A program made the position numbers and the translations under genes. From NCBI RefSeq assembly GCF_900155685.1, contig NZ_LT732548.1:3220887-3284886 (forward strand): a stretch of DNA of 64,000 nt, in the 5' to 3' direction. The number at the start of each line of letters is the position of its first letter. Position 1 is the stretch's first letter. Shown piece after piece: positions 16,975 through 30,228 of the stretch. The notes below the pieces were generated by a model, which was not told where the DNA came from, searched no databases, and was given only the letters and a program-made list of their open reading frames with translations. The stretch comes from Paenibacillus bouchesdurhonensis. Its GTDB lineage: Bacteria; Bacillota; Bacilli; Paenibacillales; Paenibacillaceae.

Positions 16975-17766
16975 TTATTTCATTGGCACACCGCGCGGTG
17001 CTGCTCTATTTCCCATTTTAACATGCTTTAACTGAGCGACAATAATAACACTGATCACTACGAGCAGAAACCACGAACTGATTTTTCCGATATGGACAAG
17101 ATGCCATGTCTCCTCCTGATTGGGGTATTTCCAAGCCCCCAGAAAGGTCGTCACATTCTCGGCCACCCAAATAAAGAAACCGATAAGCAGAAATGACAGG
17201 AGCAGCGGCATGCGCAAAGTCCTTTCCTCTAATGTGAAATACACCGTACAGCGTAAAAATACAGCAATGAGGAGAAGCATGAGAATCCAGCGGTAATCAC
17301 CAATAAAATGATGCGTGAAAAAATTTAGGTAGATTGCAGTGCTGATGGCGACCGCATAAACCGATCTCGGCCAGCCTGTGATTCGCAGCTGCAGCCGCCT
17401 CCATGCTTGGCAAATATAGCTAGCTACACTCGCATACATGAACCCGCTATAAAGTGGAACGCCGAACACCTTGCTCCAGGCGGCCTCCGGATATGCCCAG
17501 GAGCCCATATGCACTTTGAAAATCTCAAGTCCCAAACCGATGATATGAAACATGCAAATCACTTTCAGCTCATCAAGTGTCTCCAGCTTGCTGATAATCA
17601 TCGCCGCCTGCGCCAACAAGCAAATCAGCAAAATCCAATCATATCTTGGAAGCACGGGCAGTTGAACCACTTTCGTAAGAGCAAGCGCGCCAAATATAAT
17701 CAGTGGAAATAGGCAGGATAACGCTTGGAGCCATGTAAATACAAACAGCTTGCGAATAAACGCCAT
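16975..17766 (-). CDS. DUF817 family integral membrane protein
   Basis: A 263-residue protein with about eight hydrophobic segments. The DUF817 signature is visible in EIFKVHMGSWAYPE and in GVPLYSGFMYASVASYICQAW, followed by FFTHHFIGDYRWIL. No biochemical role is established for the family; conserved His and acidic residues in or near the membrane suggest a metal-using or lipid-modifying enzyme, which is only inference. The ATG at 17766 has GGAGG 13 bp upstream, a long spacing. First gene of a small unit with the 131-residue membrane protein and perhaps the SDR. Confidence 0.82.
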   Translation of the reverse strand: MAFIRKLFVFTWLQALSCLFPLIIFGALALTKVVQLPVLPRYDWILLICLLAQAAMIISKLETLDELKVICMFHIIGLGLEIFKVHMGSWAYPEAAWSKVFGVPLYSGFMYASVASYICQAWRRLQLRITGWPRSVYAVAISTAIYLNFFTHHFIGDYRWILMLLLIAVFLRCTVYFTLEERTLRMPLLLSFLLIGFFIWVAENVTTFLGAWKYPNQEETWHLVHIGKISSWFLLVVISVIIVAQLKHVKMGNRAAPRGVPMK

Positions 17767-17856
17767 AACGATGCATCAGCCTCCTGTTTCTTCAATTGGA
17801 TTTTATCACAATTTGGAGCAGGTGGTGACTGTCCAGCCATAATATTTAGCATGAAG

Positions 17857-17898
17857 AAAAACGCCCGATCTGCTAGAATCAGCAGATTGGGCGTTTGC
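17857..17898 (-). terminator. Terminator of the GH9-GH48 cellulase operon
   Basis: A 16 bp stem, AAACGCCCGATCTGCT / AGCAGATTGGGCGTTT, with one G-T pair and a 6 nt loop, ending in TTT(C)TTCAT on the minus strand. It lies 14 bp below the GH48 stop. Confidence 0.8.
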
Positions 17899-17911
17899 TC
17901 AGCCTAAAGCT

Positions 17912-20905
17912 CTAAGGTTCAATCCCCCATGCCAAATTGCCGTTCAAATACAAAGGCGCCTTCTCCCAGTTGGCAAAATTGGTCTTCGTAGCGTCATAAG
18001 AATAGTCATCCGCCTCGTTAAAATTCGACCAATCCGACTTGTTGACCCGCACCTGAATTTCCCCGCTGCTCGCACCAGGCGCCAGGCTGCCTGCACCGGA
18101 GCCAAAGGAAATTTCCAAATAATAATCGGCCCCCGTCTTGGCTGAAGGCAGCTTGACGAAGTTTCCGCTCACGTTTCCGCTGCCGACAACCGCATAATCA
18201 CAATGGAATTCCTGGGGCTTGTCGCCATCGATCGTGTAGTAGTAGCGAATCTTCACGTCGCTTAGCGATACTGCCGTGTCCCCATTGTTCACGATACGGA
18301 AGTGCGGTCGGAACTGGTTGTCTCCCGGGTTGGTATCATTCGTGCGATATTCCAGCGTCAAATCGCCTTCAACTGGCGTTAGAATGGAAGTAGGCAGAGC
18401 ACTGGCCTCTGGAGAGTCAGGACTCTCCCCTACGCTGTTAGACGCGCTAATTACATAATAATATGTTGTGTCGTTCACAACGCTTGAATCGGTATATGAA
18501 GCTTGCGCCGTCGTGCCTAAGATAGTATATGCACCGCCGCTAGTCGTTGCACGTTTGACCGTGTAGCTATCTGCGCCGCTCACATTGTTCCAGGACAAAT
18601 TAACTACCGCATCGCCAGCTACTGCGTTTGGCTTTGAAGGAGCTTTTGGCGCTACAGGCTCCACCGGGCCGCTTTGATCGCTATTGATCAGACGATCATA
18701 TTCGGCATACGCCGTAGCCATGTCCACTTGAGACCAGAAGCGATGATAAGTGAACTCCGGAGCACCGTTCGTCCATTTCTTTGTTTGTGGATCCCAAGAG
18801 GTGTTATACTTATCTTCCAAATACTGCCATTGTGGATCATTCTTAATTTCTGGGCGAACATCGGCATAGCTGGCATATACCCCGTTGCCGCCTTTTGCCG
18901 GATCCGACGGCACTGTGGATGTGCCAGGGATCGTGTTGCCTTGTCCGAATAAGCCTGTCCAGCCGTTAGGGAAGTAAATTTCCTTAGCAAAGAAACGATA
19001 GTAATCCTCGCGAGGCTCTACAGTTGTAATTCCGATACCGTCGTTATAGCCCCATGCGGCATCCAGCAGCGCCTTAGCTAATTGCTCGGCTTCGCTGCCC
19101 ATTGCCGTGTAACTGCCGTTCTCTGCTTTGGTCCCTGCTGCAAAGAAGGTTAGCGCTTTAATATAGCTGCCAAGCACGCCCGCATCCTGACCCGGGTTCT
19201 TCGTGACAACGCGCAAATTAGGATTGCCGTTGTAATTGTTGAAGCCGTTCCAAGTTGCCGGTTGGCCCGACCATTCCAAGTTGCTTGGAATCCAAAATTC
19301 TCCCGGTGCTGAAACCGTTGCAATGGAAGGATTGTTCCCGCCAAGCACACGGTTGCCCTGACTGTCCAAGTAATATCCTTCAGCATCCGTTACAGGACGG
19401 CTATCGGCAAAGGCGTAGTCCATGGACCAATCAACCCATTTCTGTATGACCTGCTTCGCCATTTGGAAGTTCTCCGATGTGGTATCCCCGTTCGACGCCA
19501 GGATGTAGTAGAGCTCGGCGATTCTCTCCACCGGCCAAGCCTGCATGCCGAACCAATTGTTGGAAGGCGGATCATGGTAAACTGGGGCATCATCATAGGC
19601 CATGTCGTAGAATGTGCTCTTGCCGGCCGGATACGCCTTATACGCACCATCCCAGCTGTTTGTCGCTCCGCCGGCAATCGCTCCTTCAGCGGATTGAAGC
19701 CAGGTATAGAATTCCAATTGGCGCTTCAATGAAGTCGTCCAGTCTTGGCCTGCCGTTGGAGAGGTCGGAACGAGGCCCCCGCTTGGATCAGAAAGCGCGT
19801 AAGCCGCTACAACGTTCTGGTACCCTTGATGAGCATGGCTGGCTCCGATCCGCCAGGCCCAGTTGCCGGTCTGTCCGAGACCGCCGCCCCAGGAGGTATA
19901 CCATGCCATTAGATAATGGCTGGCATCCTTGCCGGTACCGGCCGTCGGCGTTCCGCTTGAAGCGCTTCCAATCTTCTGGAAGTACTTGTCGTACATGCCG
20001 TAACGCAAGTAATCCCCCATCTTCTTGGCTTTGTTCAAGTATACAGAATTGTTATATCCCAATTCTTTAGCCCAATACATTGCTTGGATTGCCCGCGCAT
20101 CCGCATCGGTTGCATTCGTATAACGCCATTGTTCAGCAGGGGGATTGCTTTCCTTGGTATACAGGCTCATGAAGCCTTCTCCGCTTTTACCAAATGTTTT
20201 GTTGTCTTGGGACGGATGAGGCACAGCTTCCCATACTGATTCCTGCTCGCCCCGTTGGAAAGTGTTTACATATGTCGCCGTATGGCTAGGGTTCAGTAAA
20301 TTTCCGAACCCGTACCAGTTGTCAACATCTAGAAGCCAATGCATCAAATATGTCTGGTTGTTGCCATAAGTCGCTTTCAATTCGGCATCGAGCGGATCTC
20401 TCCCAGCTGCATACTGCCCGCTGAGCTGGCTCGGATATTGATCCGGCTGAGTATATTCAGCAGCATAAGTTGCCGGACTATTCGGATTATAATAACTCAT
20501 CGTTGGCTGCTCTTCGTTGCCGTCGCCTTCATTCACGGGAATAATGTATTTCTCCATATTATCCCAAGCCGCTTCCAGCTTACTCCAGTCCCCTGTATAG
20601 TGGCCATATAATACCTCAAGCCAAAGCCAATAACTATAAGCCTCCGAAGTCGTCATATGCCCATAGTCCGGCGCTTCACTCATAAGAGTCTCAATAGAGT
20701 GATAAGGGATTCCTTCGGGCGAGAAGTAGCCGTTTGCTGGACTTTTCAACTGCTGATACATTTGCAGAAAACGAGTCTCCTCGGCAGACGGAGCTGCAAG
20801 GGCTTTGTTTGAATGAACAGTAAATGCACCCGATACGATAGTAAGCGATAATGCCGCACTCATTACGAGCGACATCGGTTTCTTAAGAGCTGACCATTTC
20901 ATCAT
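17912..20905 (-). CDS. Secreted GH48 cellobiohydrolase with FN3 and CBM3 modules
   Basis: About 997 residues. A signal peptide ends near ...NKALAA. A GH48 catalytic module of about 650-700 residues follows: SEAPDYGHMTTSEAYSYWLW contains the two glutamates 11 residues apart that match E44 and E55 (acid catalyst) of Clostridium CelF. A fibronectin type III module (about 760-845) and a C-terminal cellulose-binding CBM3 (from [19 protein letters not shown]) complete it. GH48 enzymes release cellobiose processively from chain ends. Several in-frame ATGs exist; 20905 is preferred because GGAAGG lies 6 bp ahead (20920 and 20902 are alternatives). It follows the GH9 gene in one operon, for synergistic cellulose attack. 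Confidence 0.93.
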   Translation of the reverse strand: MMKWSALKKPMSLVMSAALSLTIVSGAFTVHSNKALAAPSAEETRFLQMYQQLKSPANGYFSPEGIPYHSIETLMSEAPDYGHMTTSEAYSYWLWLEVLYGHYTGDWSKLEAAWDNMEKYIIPVNEGDGNEEQPTMSYYNPNSPATYAAEYTQPDQYPSQLSGQYAAGRDPLDAELKATYGNNQTYLMHWLLDVDNWYGFGNLLNPSHTATYVNTFQRGEQESVWEAVPHPSQDNKTFGKSGEGFMSLYTKESNPPAEQWRYTNATDADARAIQAMYWAKELGYNNSVYLNKAKKMGDYLRYGMYDKYFQKIGSASSGTPTAGTGKDASHYLMAWYTSWGGGLGQTGNWAWRIGASHAHQGYQNVVAAYALSDPSGGLVPTSPTAGQDWTTSLKRQLEFYTWLQSAEGAIAGGATNSWDGAYKAYPAGKSTFYDMAYDDAPVYHDPPSNNWFGMQAWPVERIAELYYILASNGDTTSENFQMAKQVIQKWVDWSMDYAFADSRPVTDAEGYYLDSQGNRVLGGNNPSIATVSAPGEFWIPSNLEWSGQPATWNGFNNYNGNPNLRVVTKNPGQDAGVLGSYIKALTFFAAGTKAENGSYTAMGSEAEQLAKALLDAAWGYNDGIGITTVEPREDYYRFFAKEIYFPNGWTGLFGQGNTIPGTSTVPSDPAKGGNGVYASYADVRPEIKNDPQWQYLEDKYNTSWDPQTKKWTNGAPEFTYHRFWSQVDMATAYAEYDRLINSDQSGPVEPVAPKAPSKPNAVAGDAVVNLSWNNVSGADSYTVKRATTSGGAYTILGTTAQASYTDSSVVNDTTYYYVISASNSVGESPDSPEASALPTSILTPVEGDLTLEYRTNDTNPGDNQFRPHFRIVNNGDTAVSLSDVKIRYYYTIDGDKPQEFHCDYAVVGSGNVSGNFVKLPSAKTGADYYLEISFGSGAGSLAPGASSGEIQVRVNKSDWSNFNEADDYSYDATKTNFANWEKAPLYLNGNLAWGIEP

Positions 20906-20928
20906 ATTCATCCTTCCCATACCTTAAT

Positions 20929-23667
<2,739 letters not shown>

Positions 23668-23863
23668 TTACCTCCTTTCTTATACGACAAAATCCATAAT
23701 AAACGGATAAAGAGCTTCTCTTGCAACCACCCTCCTTCGTCGAATTAGGGTTCTTGTTAGCTAGTTTCCAAATAATTACAACGACCCTAGCCACAATATA
23801 CCATATGAATCTATTAAATGCTATAATTTACATAAAAATGTTATTTGTTGTTAGCATAATTGT

Positions 23864-23896
23864 AAAAAAAAAGTGATATGTCATATGACATACCAC
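23864..23896 (-). terminator. Terminator of the DMT transporter gene
   Basis: AGTGGTATGTCATATGACAT-type near-palindrome (23872-23896) followed on the minus strand by nine T residues. Confidence 0.85.
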
Positions 23897-23915
23897 TCTT
23901 CGTTGCTTTTTAGTT

Positions 23916-24800
23916 TTAAAATATTCGCAGCGCAAGCATTCCAATGATACAAATGAACATGCCGATGACTTCCAATCTTCTAAACTTCTCTTTCACATAG
24001 ACGCGAGTATATAAAAGAATTAAGAGAACATTCATAGCTACTACGGCAGATACCAGTCCTGTAATCCCGAATTTAAAGGCTGTTATAATGAGGATCATCC
24101 CGAAAAAGTTCGTTAAGCCAATCGCCATGCCGCTAACAAATGTCCGCTTCTCGTTCCACTTGCCCTGTTCAGAGGTAGTTTCGTATGTACTGTTAGCCAC
24201 GTTTTTTCTCTTGCGATTTTTATCTACCAGCCACCAAGTTGCAAAACTGATGGATCCAATAGTGAACATATAGAATAATGTAGGGAATAGCTCCGCTTCC
24301 AATCGTGTCGACATTTTTCCAGCCATATCGTTTAAGCCGAAGAACACCATCGCAAGCAATCCCCATTGCGCCCCCTGCAAATTGCCGATTCGAAGGTCAT
24401 TCGAATATCTAACCGTCAAAATGCCCGCTATTATCAAAACAAATGCTAGCATTTGCCCAAGGGACAGCGTCTCCCCCCACATGATATAAGCCAAAGTAAC
24501 GACAACGACAGGCGGGAGTCCGGTCAATATGGCAATAATCGAAGGTTTGCCCACGGCAAATCCTTGAAACATACAAGCATTCGCGATAAAAGAGAACGCT
24601 CCCATGAATACGCCCGTAAGAGCACTGGCTGTCCAATTTTGTCCGAAGACTACACTGCCTATCAAACTAGCGATTGCCCCGGTAAAAAACACCCCGAATA
24701 GCATTAAATTCCGATCCATACCCTGCTTTGAAGACCAATGGTAGAAAATTCCGCGCAGACCAAAACTGATCGCCGCGAGAGATGCGAATAAAAGCCACAT
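23916..24800 (-). CDS. EamA/DMT superfamily transporter
   Basis: About 294 residues with ten predicted hydrophobic segments arranged as two EamA repeats (GAIASLIGSVVFG... and GMAIGLTNFFGMILIITAF). The pattern VTLAYIMWGETLSLGQMLAFVLIIAGILTV at the end of the first repeat is typical. Drug/metabolite transporters export or import small polar metabolites; nothing here fixes the substrate. The open frame begins 17 codons earlier at 24851, but the ATG at 24800 starts at the first membrane segment and has GAAGGAG upstream. It is a single gene with its own terminator. Confidence 0.82.
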   Translation of the reverse strand: MWLLFASLAAISFGLRGIFYHWSSKQGMDRNLMLFGVFFTGAIASLIGSVVFGQNWTASALTGVFMGAFSFIANACMFQGFAVGKPSIIAILTGLPPVVVVTLAYIMWGETLSLGQMLAFVLIIAGILTVRYSNDLRIGNLQGAQWGLLAMVFFGLNDMAGKMSTRLEAELFPTLFYMFTIGSISFATWWLVDKNRKRKNVANSTYETTSEQGKWNEKRTFVSGMAIGLTNFFGMILIITAFKFGITGLVSAVVAMNVLLILLYTRVYVKEKFRRLEVIGMFICIIGMLALRIF

Positions 24801-25040
24801 TTTAGCATAACTCCTTCTTCTGGTTGAACTAAAAGTTGTGCAACTAGCCACTAATTATGCATTATACCATCATCCCGAATAATGACCACTACAATCATCA
24901 CTATTCTCAACTGCAAGGATATAGCTGACCGATCGCAATATCTCAGTAACCCTGTCCAATACCCCGGCTTTTCTTGTTGCCAAAAAGCATAAGCTCATTT
25001 AATCTTAAAGAAGTTTGATCTATTCTCAGGAGGGAATTTT

Positions 25041-25421
25041 ATGTGGAAAGAGTTTAAAACATTTGCCTTTAAAGGCAATGTACTGGATCTGGCGATCGCC
25101 GTCATTATTGGCGCTGCTTTCGGAAAAATCGTCAGCTCCGTCGTCGACGATCTTATCATGCCTTTGTTCGGTATCGTGTTGGGAGGGCTTGATTTCTCGA
25201 GCATCGTCATCCAGGTCAATGAGGCAAAAATTCAAATCGGCTCATTTATTCAAACCGTGATCGACTTTATCATTATCGCCTTCTCGATTTTCCTCTTCAT
25301 TAAATTGCTTAATAAGTTTAAACACAAAGAAGAGGCAGAACCAGAAAAGCCGGCAGAGCCAAGCAAAGAAGAGCTGCTGCTTACCGAAATTCGCGACCTA
25401 TTAAAGGACAAGCAAATCTAA
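25041..25421 (+). CDS. mscL: Large-conductance mechanosensitive channel MscL
   Basis: A 126-residue pentameric inner-membrane channel that opens under membrane tension and releases solutes on osmotic downshock. The N-terminal helix and first membrane segment [31 protein letters not shown] are classic, followed by [10 protein letters not shown], a periplasmic loop, the second segment ([19 protein letters not shown]) and a charged C-terminal helix [21 protein letters not shown] precedes the ATG at 25041. It complements the osmolyte importer at 10.7-13.5 kb functionally, although the two are not linked transcriptionally. Confidence 0.97.
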   Translation: MWKEFKTFAFKGNVLDLAIAVIIGAAFGKIVSSVVDDLIMPLFGIVLGGLDFSSIVIQVNEAKIQIGSFIQTVIDFIIIAFSIFLFIKLLNKFKHKEEAEPEKPAEPSKEELLLTEIRDLLKDKQI

Positions 25422-25458
25422 AAAATTGAACAGCCGATAACAGGCTATTCTATATTTT

Positions 25459-25497
25459 AACACCCGTAGCAAAGCGTTTAACGCGGCTACGGGTGTT
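25459..25497. terminator. Bidirectional terminator between mscL and the GH3 gene
   Basis: Perfect 12 bp stem AACACCCGTAGC / GCTACGGGTGTT. The loop contains a nested AAGCGTTTAACGCG palindrome. Confidence 0.8.
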
Positions 25498-25516
25498 GTC
25501 ATTGAAATCCTATACT

Positions 25517-27790
25517 CTATACAGCATTAAGAGTATCGATCATTTCCTCCATCATCTCTTCCGTGAAAGTACCACCGCCAAAGTTAACTAAGGCGCGCAG
25601 CGGCATATACTTCATCATCGCCGCCAACATTTCCCCCATATTCCCGTCATCGTTCATTTGCGCAAACGGATGAGTTTCGTTTACCTTATCCAGCAAACGC
25701 TTTGCGGTGGAGGACAGATGCGGGTCCGCAAGCAAATCCCCGACAAGCGAATTGCGGTTCACCTTCATCTTGACCCCTGTTTCCGAGCGAACGAGCAGCG
25801 TGTCCCGCAGCACAATATCCCGGGAGGACTTCCCGATCAACAGCTCAAATACGCCCGTTTCCACATGCCAGTCCTTTAACTCGACATTGTAATAAGCAAA
25901 GGAACGTTTATCCAGAATAAAAGTGACCCTTACTTCCTCGCCCGGTTCCAGCCTTACCTTCTCAAAGCCCTTGAGCTCTTTTCCTGGTCTGCTCACGCTG
26001 CTCTGTACGTCTTTCACATAGAGCTGAACGACTTCTTGTCCGGCGACCTGTCCTTCATTTTTCACAACTACGTTGACTTCCACGGTATCCGTATCCGTGA
26101 TTTCCTTCGCGCTGATTGATAGATCTCGATAGCTGAACTCCGTATAGCTGAGTCCGTGGCCGAACGGAAACAACGGTTCTATTTCTTTAGCATCATAGTA
26201 ACGATACCCCACGAATATTCCTTCCTTGTATTCCACCTTGTCTCCATCCCCTGGAAAATTTAAAAAAGACGGATTATCACTAAGCTTCATCGGGAAAGTC
26301 TCTGCGAGCTTCCCTGAAGGATTCACCTCGCCGAATAGCAGCGATGCAATCGCTCCACCGAGAGCCTGACCGCCTAAATAACCTTCTAATACGGATTTCA
26401 CTTTAGACAGCCATGGCATTTCAATTGGAGCCCCATTGCTAAGCACCGCCACAAGGTTCGGCTGTACGGAAGCTACCGCTTCGATCAGCGCAATCTGGTT
26501 GTCTGGAATGCTCAAATGCTCGCGATCATAGCCTTCTGATTCATAACGGTCGGGTAAGCCGATGAACAGGATCGCCACATCCGCCTTGCCTGCCGCTTCC
26601 TTAGCCTGAGCAATGTATTCCGCATCGATTTCATCGTGATTCAAATGATAACCTTCCGCGAACACGATCGATGCTCCCCCGGCAGCTTGAGCGATTTCCT
26701 CATAAACATTATCTAGCTTGGTCGGCAAAATATGCGAGCTGCCTCCGCCCTGATATCTAGGCGTTTGCGCTAATGCCCCGATGACGGCAATCGTTCCTTC
26801 CTTCGCGAGCGGCAGCAATCGATCTTCATTCTTCAGCAGCACCATGCTCTCAGCTGCGACTTCTCTAGCTAACTGATGGTGCGCTTCCTGATCGTAAACT
26901 GCATTCTCTACTTTGTGATCAACCGCCTTGAAGATAATGTTCAGCAGCCTTTCCACCGCTTGATCCAGCTTCGCTTCCGACAGCGTTCCATTCTGAACGG
27001 CAGCGATAATCTTCTGTTCCCCTAAGCCGTTGCTCGCGGGCATTTCCAGCTCTAATCCCGCTTGAAGCGCATCCACGCGCTCGTTGACCGCGCCCCAATC
27101 CGAAACGACAAAGCCCTCAAAGCCCCATTCGTCTCTTAATATATCGGTAAGCAGCCACGGATTTTCGGATGCGTATTCTCCATTGACCTTGTTGTAGGCA
27201 CACATGACCGTCCATGGCTGAGCCTGACTGACGGCATTCTCGAAGCTGGCCAGATAGATTTCACGCAGTGCTCTTTCATCGATTACCGCGTCGGTGGACA
27301 TCCGGCGATGCTCCTGGTTGTTTGCTGCAAAATGCTTCAAGGATGTACCAACCCCTTGGCTCTGTACGCCGCGAATGTGGCTTGCCGCCATTTCTGAAGA
27401 GAGATATGGATCTTCCGAGAAATATTCGAAGTTTCTGCCGCAGAGCGGGGATCGTTTAATATTAGCTCCCGGTCCCAATAACACCGCTACATTTTCCGCC
27501 TGGCATTCCTTGCCCAGCGCCTCACCGACCTGCCCGATCAACTCCCTGTTCCACGTACTGGCTAAGCCGACGGCCGATGGAAAGCAGGTAGACGGCACGC
27601 TTTCATTCAGGCCCAGATGGTCGGCGCCTTCCGCCTGTTTACGCAATCCATGCGGCCCGTCCGTAACCATAATTGAAGGGATACCTAGTCGTTCAACCCC
27701 TTTTAAATGCCAAAAATCAAGCCCCGAGCACAGCCCGGCTTTCTCTTCCAACGTCATCTGAGCAATAAGTGACTTCAAATCTCTTTTCAT
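25517..27790 (-). CDS. GH3 family beta-glucosidase
   Basis: A 757-residue cytoplasmic enzyme (no signal peptide) that removes beta-linked glucose from cello-oligosaccharides or aryl glucosides. The N-terminal (beta/alpha)8 domain contains [21 protein letters not shown] and the nucleophile D231 in [10 protein letters not shown]. The (alpha/beta)6 sandwich follows ([16 protein letters not shown] region, likely acid/base), then [14 protein letters not shown] and a C-terminal fibronectin-like domain. The ATG at 27790 has GGAGGAG. It is divergent from an AraC regulator and its promoter shows a good -10 but no -35, as in activator-dependent promoters. It probably finishes cellobiose produced by the nearby GH9/GH48 enzymes. 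Confidence 0.92.
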   Translation of the reverse strand: MKRDLKSLIAQMTLEEKAGLCSGLDFWHLKGVERLGIPSIMVTDGPHGLRKQAEGADHLGLNESVPSTCFPSAVGLASTWNRELIGQVGEALGKECQAENVAVLLGPGANIKRSPLCGRNFEYFSEDPYLSSEMAASHIRGVQSQGVGTSLKHFAANNQEHRRMSTDAVIDERALREIYLASFENAVSQAQPWTVMCAYNKVNGEYASENPWLLTDILRDEWGFEGFVVSDWGAVNERVDALQAGLELEMPASNGLGEQKIIAAVQNGTLSEAKLDQAVERLLNIIFKAVDHKVENAVYDQEAHHQLAREVAAESMVLLKNEDRLLPLAKEGTIAVIGALAQTPRYQGGGSSHILPTKLDNVYEEIAQAAGGASIVFAEGYHLNHDEIDAEYIAQAKEAAGKADVAILFIGLPDRYESEGYDREHLSIPDNQIALIEAVASVQPNLVAVLSNGAPIEMPWLSKVKSVLEGYLGGQALGGAIASLLFGEVNPSGKLAETFPMKLSDNPSFLNFPGDGDKVEYKEGIFVGYRYYDAKEIEPLFPFGHGLSYTEFSYRDLSISAKEITDTDTVEVNVVVKNEGQVAGQEVVQLYVKDVQSSVSRPGKELKGFEKVRLEPGEEVRVTFILDKRSFAYYNVELKDWHVETGVFELLIGKSSRDIVLRDTLLVRSETGVKMKVNRNSLVGDLLADPHLSSTAKRLLDKVNETHPFAQMNDDGNMGEMLAAMMKYMPLRALVNFGGGTFTEEMMEEMIDTLNAV

Positions 27791-27815
27791 AAGCTCCTCC
27801 TATGGATGAATTAAA

Positions 27816-27848
27816 AGTAATCGCTTACAAAGTTATGTATCCATTATA
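27816..27848 (-). promoter_or_regulatory. Promoter -10 and cre-like site of the GH3 gene
   Basis: A perfect TATAAT (minus strand, 27843-27848) lacks a recognisable -35 at the right distance. Directly downstream, 27816-27829 reads TGTAAGCGATTACT on the minus strand, one mismatch from the CcpA cre consensus. The layout suggests activation by the divergent AraC protein and catabolite repression by CcpA. Confidence 0.5.
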
Positions 27849-27992
27849 AGAAGAGCTGATGCATATTTATGGTGTTTAATTAAGTTTTTTGATGTTATTT
27901 TAATATTATTTTTCGAATAGATATCGAGTTAACTCCCCAAGTATGTTATGTTTTAAATATCTCTCTATAATTAAGAACAAAGGTGACACGCC

Positions 27993-29228
27993 ATGACATT
28001 GCCCATTAGAGACGAATTAAAATATATTTGCAAGCTTATGTGGCAATCCTTCAAAATACCGGTGTTTTACTTGAATGATCAGAAGGAGATCACGATCGAG
28101 TTCTGTGGTAATTTCGTTTTGAATCCGCTCTTTTTGAGCAAATCAAGCTGGCTGACGCAAATTGGGGGACCGCTGCCAGACGAGCGATCTCCTGCCCTCT
28201 ACAGAACCGATTATGCAGAAACCTTTATTTCTGTTCCTGTTCATACGGAAGGAGACGCCGGAGGGATCATCCTGATTGGCCCTTCAACCGATTCTGAACT
28301 TACCGAGGCAATGATCGTTTCCATGACGCGCGATTTGCATATCCCTCCGAACCTGCACGCGGAACTGAAAGCCTACTATCGATCTTTGCCTATCCTCACG
28401 ATTACCGATAATCTATACGCTGCTATGCATTTGCACTATATGTTGTTTCAGGAGAAGCTTGATCCCGCCCATATTTATAGGCGAAGCCAATCGCTAACTA
28501 GTCAGTTTACCGGGATTGAAGATCCGATTCTTACGATTTCCGAAAGGCGCCAGAATACCGCTATGCACCATGACGCCATATTTGAGAAGAAGTCGATGCA
28601 GGCGATTAAAGAAGGCAACAAGGATGAAGTCATCCGCAACTGGAGACAGTTGCCCCACTATGGCGAAGTAGGATTGCTCTCCAAAACAAGCGAGCTCAGA
28701 AGCAGGAAGAATCTAGCGATTACCGTAATTACTTTAGCTACTCGAGCAGCCGTCGAAGGCGGACTACAATATGAAACCGCTTTGACCATCAGCGACCTCT
28801 ATATCCAAAATGTTGAGGAATTGAAGGACAGCAAGTCCGTCGACCACTTTATCGAGGATATGCTTTCCGACTATGCAGAGCGCGTACATCAGACCAAACG
28901 GAATCAATACTCCAAGCCGATCAATGTTTGTCTGGATTATATTTTCAAGCATTTGTACGACCCTATTACCTTGAATGATCTCGCGCGAAAAGCAGCGCTG
29001 CATCCGAATTACTTATCTGCCCTTTTCAAAAAAGAAGTCGGCTGCTCTCTACGGCACTATATCCAGCAAACTAAAATAGACGAGGCACGTTCCCTGCTGC
29101 TGCTTACCGACCGTTCAATATCTGAAATTTCCACCCTGCTCAATTATCACGATCAAAGCTACTTCTCAAAAATATTCAAGAAATTCACGGGCGTAACTCC
29201 TAACGAATATAAAAATAATCGATTATAA
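27993..29228 (+). CDS. AraC family transcriptional regulator
   Basis: A 411-residue regulator. The last 100 residues hold the double helix-turn-helix: INVCLDYIFKHLYDPITLNDLARKAALHPNYLSALFKKEVG, then SISEISTLLNYHDQSYFSKIFKKFTGVTPNEYKNNR. The N-terminal 300 residues are not a standard sugar-binding cupin; they resemble the uncharacterised sensory part of long Paenibacillus AraC proteins that often sit beside glycosidase genes. It is divergent from the GH3 beta-glucosidase, its most likely target. A TATAAT lies at 27966-27971. A beta-glucoside or cello-oligosaccharide as ligand is inferred only from context. Confidence 0.85.
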   Translation: MTLPIRDELKYICKLMWQSFKIPVFYLNDQKEITIEFCGNFVLNPLFLSKSSWLTQIGGPLPDERSPALYRTDYAETFISVPVHTEGDAGGIILIGPSTDSELTEAMIVSMTRDLHIPPNLHAELKAYYRSLPILTITDNLYAAMHLHYMLFQEKLDPAHIYRRSQSLTSQFTGIEDPILTISERRQNTAMHHDAIFEKKSMQAIKEGNKDEVIRNWRQLPHYGEVGLLSKTSELRSRKNLAITVITLATRAAVEGGLQYETALTISDLYIQNVEELKDSKSVDHFIEDMLSDYAERVHQTKRNQYSKPINVCLDYIFKHLYDPITLNDLARKAALHPNYLSALFKKEVGCSLRHYIQQTKIDEARSLLLLTDRSISEISTLLNYHDQSYFSKIFKKFTGVTPNEYKNNRL

Positions 29229-29282
29229 TGCAAGGTTCAGTTCTGATGAGATCTTATCATTTATAAATTCTATAATCTTCAA

Positions 29283-29311
29283 GAAGGCATGACTCCTTGA
29301 GTCATGCCTTC
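29283..29311. terminator. Bidirectional terminator between the AraC gene and rhaD
   Basis: Perfect 11 bp stem GAAGGCATGAC / GTCATGCCTTC with a 7 nt loop, shared by the two convergent genes. Confidence 0.8.
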
Positions 29312-29338
29312 GGCTCTATATTTAATCCTGTCCTTCAA

Positions 29339-30190
29339 TTATTCGATATTTAAAATTCCTTCCCGCGGCGTTACCCCGAATGCTTTGGCCAAATCCGCCA
29401 ACTCCTGGTCTGTAATTCGCTGCTTGATCGGTTGATTGACGATAAGCATGTAGATTTGGGCTGCCTTTTCAATCGTTTCAATGAGTCCAAATGCCTCGTC
29501 GATAGAGCTGCCTGTGCCGAAAATGCCATGATGCGGCCACACGACTGCGCGATGATCCTTCATTTTATCGGCCGTTGCCCTTCCGATCTCGTTGGAGCCC
29601 GGCACCATCCAAGGTATGACAGCGATGCCATCCGGAAAAACGACGATGCATTCCGTACACATTTCCCACAGCGTCTTCGTAAATTGATTCTGATCCAAAT
29701 CATGAATAAAGGTCATAGCAATGACGTTCGTCGCATGATTGTGAATGACTACCCGATGGTTCGGATCGACCTTCAAACGTTCGATATGGCTCATAAAGTG
29801 GGATGGCAGCTCGCTTGTCGGCACTGCATCATCCTTCAGTCCCCATAGCAGCTCCAACTGCTCACCATCCTTGGAGACGCGAAGCACACCGAGATTCGCT
29901 TCCGGGTCGGCAACGACATTCTTGAAATACTTTCCTGAACCGGTGACGATAAAATACTTACCCGCCAATTCATGCACGGGGAAGGCCGGCTTGATCGTGC
30001 GAATCACAGTGTTAGTATCGAGATATTGAGCAACTTCGGCTTCATCAAGAATATAGCTAACATTCCCGCCGTTGCGTTCATCCCAGCCGAATCTCCACAT
30101 ATGCTGCGTTATTTGCGCCATTTCCTTTATAAAAGGAATATCGAGCTTTCGCGTACAGGATAAATGATGCGGTTGTTTAAAAGTAGTCAT
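29339..30190 (-). CDS. rhaD: Rhamnulose-1-phosphate aldolase
   Basis: About 283 residues; a class II zinc aldolase that splits L-rhamnulose 1-phosphate into dihydroxyacetone phosphate and L-lactaldehyde. [13 protein letters not shown] is the RhaD N-terminal motif, [12 protein letters not shown] supplies two zinc histidines, and [12 protein letters not shown] supplies a third. The open frame starts eight codons earlier; the ATG at 30190 follows GGAGAG. Last gene of rhaB-rhaA-rhaD. No lactaldehyde dehydrogenase or rhamnose mutarotase is present in the operon. Confidence 0.94.
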   Translation of the reverse strand: MTTFKQPHHLSCTRKLDIPFIKEMAQITQHMWRFGWDERNGGNVSYILDEAEVAQYLDTNTVIRTIKPAFPVHELAGKYFIVTGSGKYFKNVVADPEANLGVLRVSKDGEQLELLWGLKDDAVPTSELPSHFMSHIERLKVDPNHRVVIHNHATNVIAMTFIHDLDQNQFTKTLWEMCTECIVVFPDGIAVIPWMVPGSNEIGRATADKMKDHRAVVWPHHGIFGTGSSIDEAFGLIETIEKAAQIYMLIVNQPIKQRITDQELADLAKAFGVTPREGILNIE

Positions 30191-30228
30191 CGCGCTTTCT
30201 CTCCTTCTCCTCATCTATAAGATGCTAT

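Noticed and set aside
19477-20070. 197-codon plus-strand frame opposite the GH48 gene
   Set aside because: Composition is Arg/Cys/Ser-rich and unlike a real protein; the opposite strand carries GH48 motifs throughout.
24852-25040. Possible riboswitch before mscL
   Set aside because: The region is unusually long and structured-looking but matches neither ydaO/yuaA c-di-AMP nor other motifs I know.
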